Below, in pieces: positions 7,101-8,491 of a stretch of 8,491 bases of DNA (positions are counted from its first letter, which is position 1; the number at the start of each line of letters is the position of its first letter). Under the pieces are notes generated by a model, which did no database searches, had not been told where the DNA came from, and saw only the letters and a list, made by a program, of their open reading frames with translations. Position numbers and translations under genes: made by a program. Origin of the DNA: an uncultured Collinsella sp. (GTDB lineage: Bacteria; Actinomycetota; Coriobacteriia; Coriobacteriales; Coriobacteriaceae); assembly GCA_902495085.1 (NCBI GenBank), contig CABUWA010000081.1:1-8491 (forward strand), read 5' to 3'.

Positions 7101-7601
7101 ATGGCAAAGGCTGTTAAGACGCCAAAAACCAATGCGATGCGCGAGCTGGAAAGCGCCGGCATCTCCTATGTTCTCCATACGTACGAAGACGATGGCGATG
7201 AATCGTCAGGTCTGGGCGTCGCGATTTCCGAGCAGCTTGGCGAGGAGCCCGGTCAGGGATTTAAGACCCTGGTCTGCACGACGCCGTCCAACGACCATGT
7301 CGTGTGCTGCATTCCTGTTGCCGACGAGCTCGACCTCAAGGCCGCCGCGCGCGCCGCAGGCGAAAAGTCGCTGACCATGATGCATGTCAAAGATCTGCTT
7401 GCCGCGACGGGGTATGTCCGCGGCGGTTGCAGCCCGGTCGGTATGAAAAAGCGCTTCCGGACGCTGATCGATGAGACATGCGTCCTTTGGGATACCATTT
7501 TTATCTCGGGTGGCAAGCGCGGCTATCAGCTTGAGCTTGCTCCCGATGACTTAGTTGCATTTTGCGGGGCGACGGTTGCCCCGATCACGAGAGAGGACTG
7601 A
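7101..7601 (+). CDS. ybaK: YbaK/EbsC-type aminoacyl-tRNA deacylase (Cys-tRNA(Pro) deacylase)
   Basis: Small cytosolic editing enzyme of 166 residues from the YbaK/ProX superfamily. Members hydrolyse mischarged tRNA, typically Cys-tRNA(Pro) made by prolyl-tRNA synthetase. The conserved lysine lies in GFKTLV (K55). The family segment GYVRGGCSPVGMKK is at 104-117, and the C-terminal GGKRGYQLEL is at 137-146. Length matches stand-alone YbaK proteins (about 150-170). The frame is open upstream to 7023, but the ATG at 7101 has AAAGGA six bases before it and gives the normal N-terminus MAKAVKTPKT; the upstream part is within the terminator region. murJ starts three bases after the stop, so the two are likely cotranscribed. 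Family assignment is firm. The exact substrate (Cys versus other small amino acids) is inferred. Confidence 0.92.
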   Translation: MAKAVKTPKTNAMRELESAGISYVLHTYEDDGDESSGLGVAISEQLGEEPGQGFKTLVCTTPSNDHVVCCIPVADELDLKAAARAAGEKSLTMMHVKDLLAATGYVRGGCSPVGMKKRFRTLIDETCVLWDTIFISGGKRGYQLELAPDDLVAFCGATVAPITRED

Positions 7602-7604
7602 GCG

Positions 7605-8491
7605 ATGCCGCAGGAAGAATCAAAGCGCGGAGCTCACTTTGCAAAAGGGTCGGCTCCTCAGGCGCCCGCGCCCGAGGCCGCTTCGTTCGATAATGAGATT
7701 CGAAACGCCTGGTCCGCTGCCGCTGACCCGGGCGAGACGGCCGTGTACTTGCGTGCCGCCGGTGCCGGCACGGCACTTCCCCGTACGGTTCTTTCTTCGG
7801 CTCGTCCCGATGAGACGGCTGTCTTTTTGGCCGCCGCTCAATCGAGCGCCAGCGTGATGCCGAACGCCTCCGAGGCTCCTCGTGCGCCGCGTCCCGATGA
7901 GACGGCGGTGTTTTTGATGGCAGCTCAGGGAAAGAGCACGCCGCAGAGCGCTCCTGCCGCTCGTTCCGCCAAGCCCACGGCTCATGATGATGACGAACCG
8001 CTTCTTTCGGATGACGAATGGTCGCCGCTTGGTTCGACCGATCCCGTCGAGGGCGTGGCCATCGACGGTGATGACGACTGGGACCCTCTGTCGTTTTCTG
8101 CCCGAACCGTCGCCGCCAAAGAAGTTGACACGGTGTTTGGCGACCATGCCATATTCGATGATGATGCCGTATCCGGAAACAACATGCCGAACAGCGATGA
8201 CGTCGCACCTGCTGATGACGCCGTTTTGGTTGACGATCCCTTTGCGATGACCGGCTCCTTTGCCGTCGTGGACGATTTACTGCCACAAGATGAGGTTCAT
8301 GAGGTCTCTCAGGACGACGTAGACGATATGGGTTCGTCGGACTACTCCACGGTCGGTCGCTCTGCTGGCCTTATGACCGTGCTGACCATCGTGTCGCGCG
8401 TCACCGGGTTTATCCGCACGTGGGCCATGGCGGCCGCCATCGGCATGTCGCTGCTCTCGTCCTCCTATCAGGTTGCCAACAACCTGCCCAA
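7605..8491 (+). CDS. murJ: MurJ (MviN) lipid II flippase with long acidic N-terminal extension, 3' end outside window
   Basis: Start of a multi-pass inner-membrane protein that flips lipid-linked peptidoglycan precursor; 295 codons are visible before the window ends. From about residue 253 the sequence is MurJ-like: AGLMTVLTIVSRVTGFIR (254-271), then a first hydrophobic helix region and SSYQVANNLP (286-295), matching the conserved start of MurJ/MviN. Residues 1-250 are not part of the core flippase. They are rich in Ala, Pro, Ser and Asp/Glu, probably disordered and cytosolic, with three ETAV(F/Y)L motifs (44-49, 70-75, 99-104) and two acidic W-x-P-L motifs (W139, W159). The ATG at 7605 has GAGAGG eight bases upstream inside the end of ybaK, three bases after its stop. 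The internal ATG at 8328 lacks a good ribosome site, so I favour the long form. The pathway role is confident; the extension's role is unknown. Confidence 0.88.
   Translation, partial: MPQEESKRGAHFAKGSAPQAPAPEAASFDNEIRNAWSAAADPGETAVYLRAAGAGTALPRTVLSSARPDETAVFLAAAQSSASVMPNASEAPRAPRPDETAVFLMAAQGKSTPQSAPAARSAKPTAHDDDEPLLSDDEWSPLGSTDPVEGVAIDGDDDWDPLSFSARTVAAKEVDTVFGDHAIFDDDAVSGNNMPNSDDVAPADDAVLVDDPFAMTGSFAVVDDLLPQDEVHEVSQDDVDDMGSSDYSTVGRSAGLMTVLTIVSRVTGFIRTWAMAAAIGMSLLSSSYQVANNLP
7728..7928 (+). repeat. Three-copy ETAV(F/Y)L peptide repeat in the MurJ N-terminal extension
   Basis: Copies encode PGETAVYLRAA (7728-7760), RPDETAVFLAAAQ (7803-7841) and RPDETAVFLMAAQ (7890-7928), at spacings of 26 and 29 residues between motif starts. 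Copies two and three differ at five codons, four of them silent, so the peptide is better conserved than the DNA. The linkers are unrelated Ala/Ser/Pro-rich sequence. A degenerate fourth copy, VDTVFGD, encodes residues 174-180. Confidence 0.8.

Noticed and set aside
8328..8330. Internal ATG as the true murJ start, making the extension a separate or non-coding stretch
   Set aside because: Only AGGA 13 bases upstream is available. The frame is open and motif-bearing from 7605, which has a well-placed ribosome site.

Overview
The window is ordinary chromosomal DNA, GC-rich by eye, and densely packed with housekeeping genes. It holds six protein-coding genes and no RNA gene, mobile element or CRISPR array. 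Protein style, gene content and GC-rich codon use suggest an actinobacterium, most likely a gut Coriobacteriia such as Collinsella. That placement is recognition rather than a search result. No previously undescribed multi-gene system is evident; the least ordinary part is the long N-terminal extension of MurJ.

The left half (1-3828) is read from the minus strand. In order of transcription it holds an Mrp/ApbC-type iron-sulfur carrier ATPase (3828-2998), a BaiN/HI0933-family flavoprotein (2997-1726) and a COG2509-type FAD-dependent oxidoreductase (1646-6). The stop codon of the first gene directly abuts the GTG start of the second, so these two are almost certainly cotranscribed. A GC-rich terminator-like hairpin and a TATAAT hexamer lie in the 79 bases before the third gene, so that gene may be partly or wholly uncoupled.

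A 259-base divergent intergenic region (3829-4087) separates the halves. It carries a plausible mrp promoter and leader hairpin on the minus strand. On the plus side of the region is a near-palindromic sequence resembling the Gram-positive LexA (SOS) box, 61 bases before uvrA.

The right half (4088-8491) is read from the plus strand. It holds the complete uvrA (excision-repair damage sensor), a hairpin consistent with a terminator, then ybaK (Cys-tRNA(Pro)/aminoacyl-tRNA deacylase) and murJ (lipid II flippase). The last two are 3 bases apart and probably translationally coupled. murJ runs off the end of the window. What is visible is a roughly 250-residue acidic, probably disordered N-terminal region with three copies of an ETAV(F/Y)L motif, followed by the first MurJ membrane segment. 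The motif resembles the threonine phosphosite of GarA/OdhI-type proteins, which suggests (but does not prove) control of the flippase by a Ser/Thr kinase or a phosphothreonine-binding protein.
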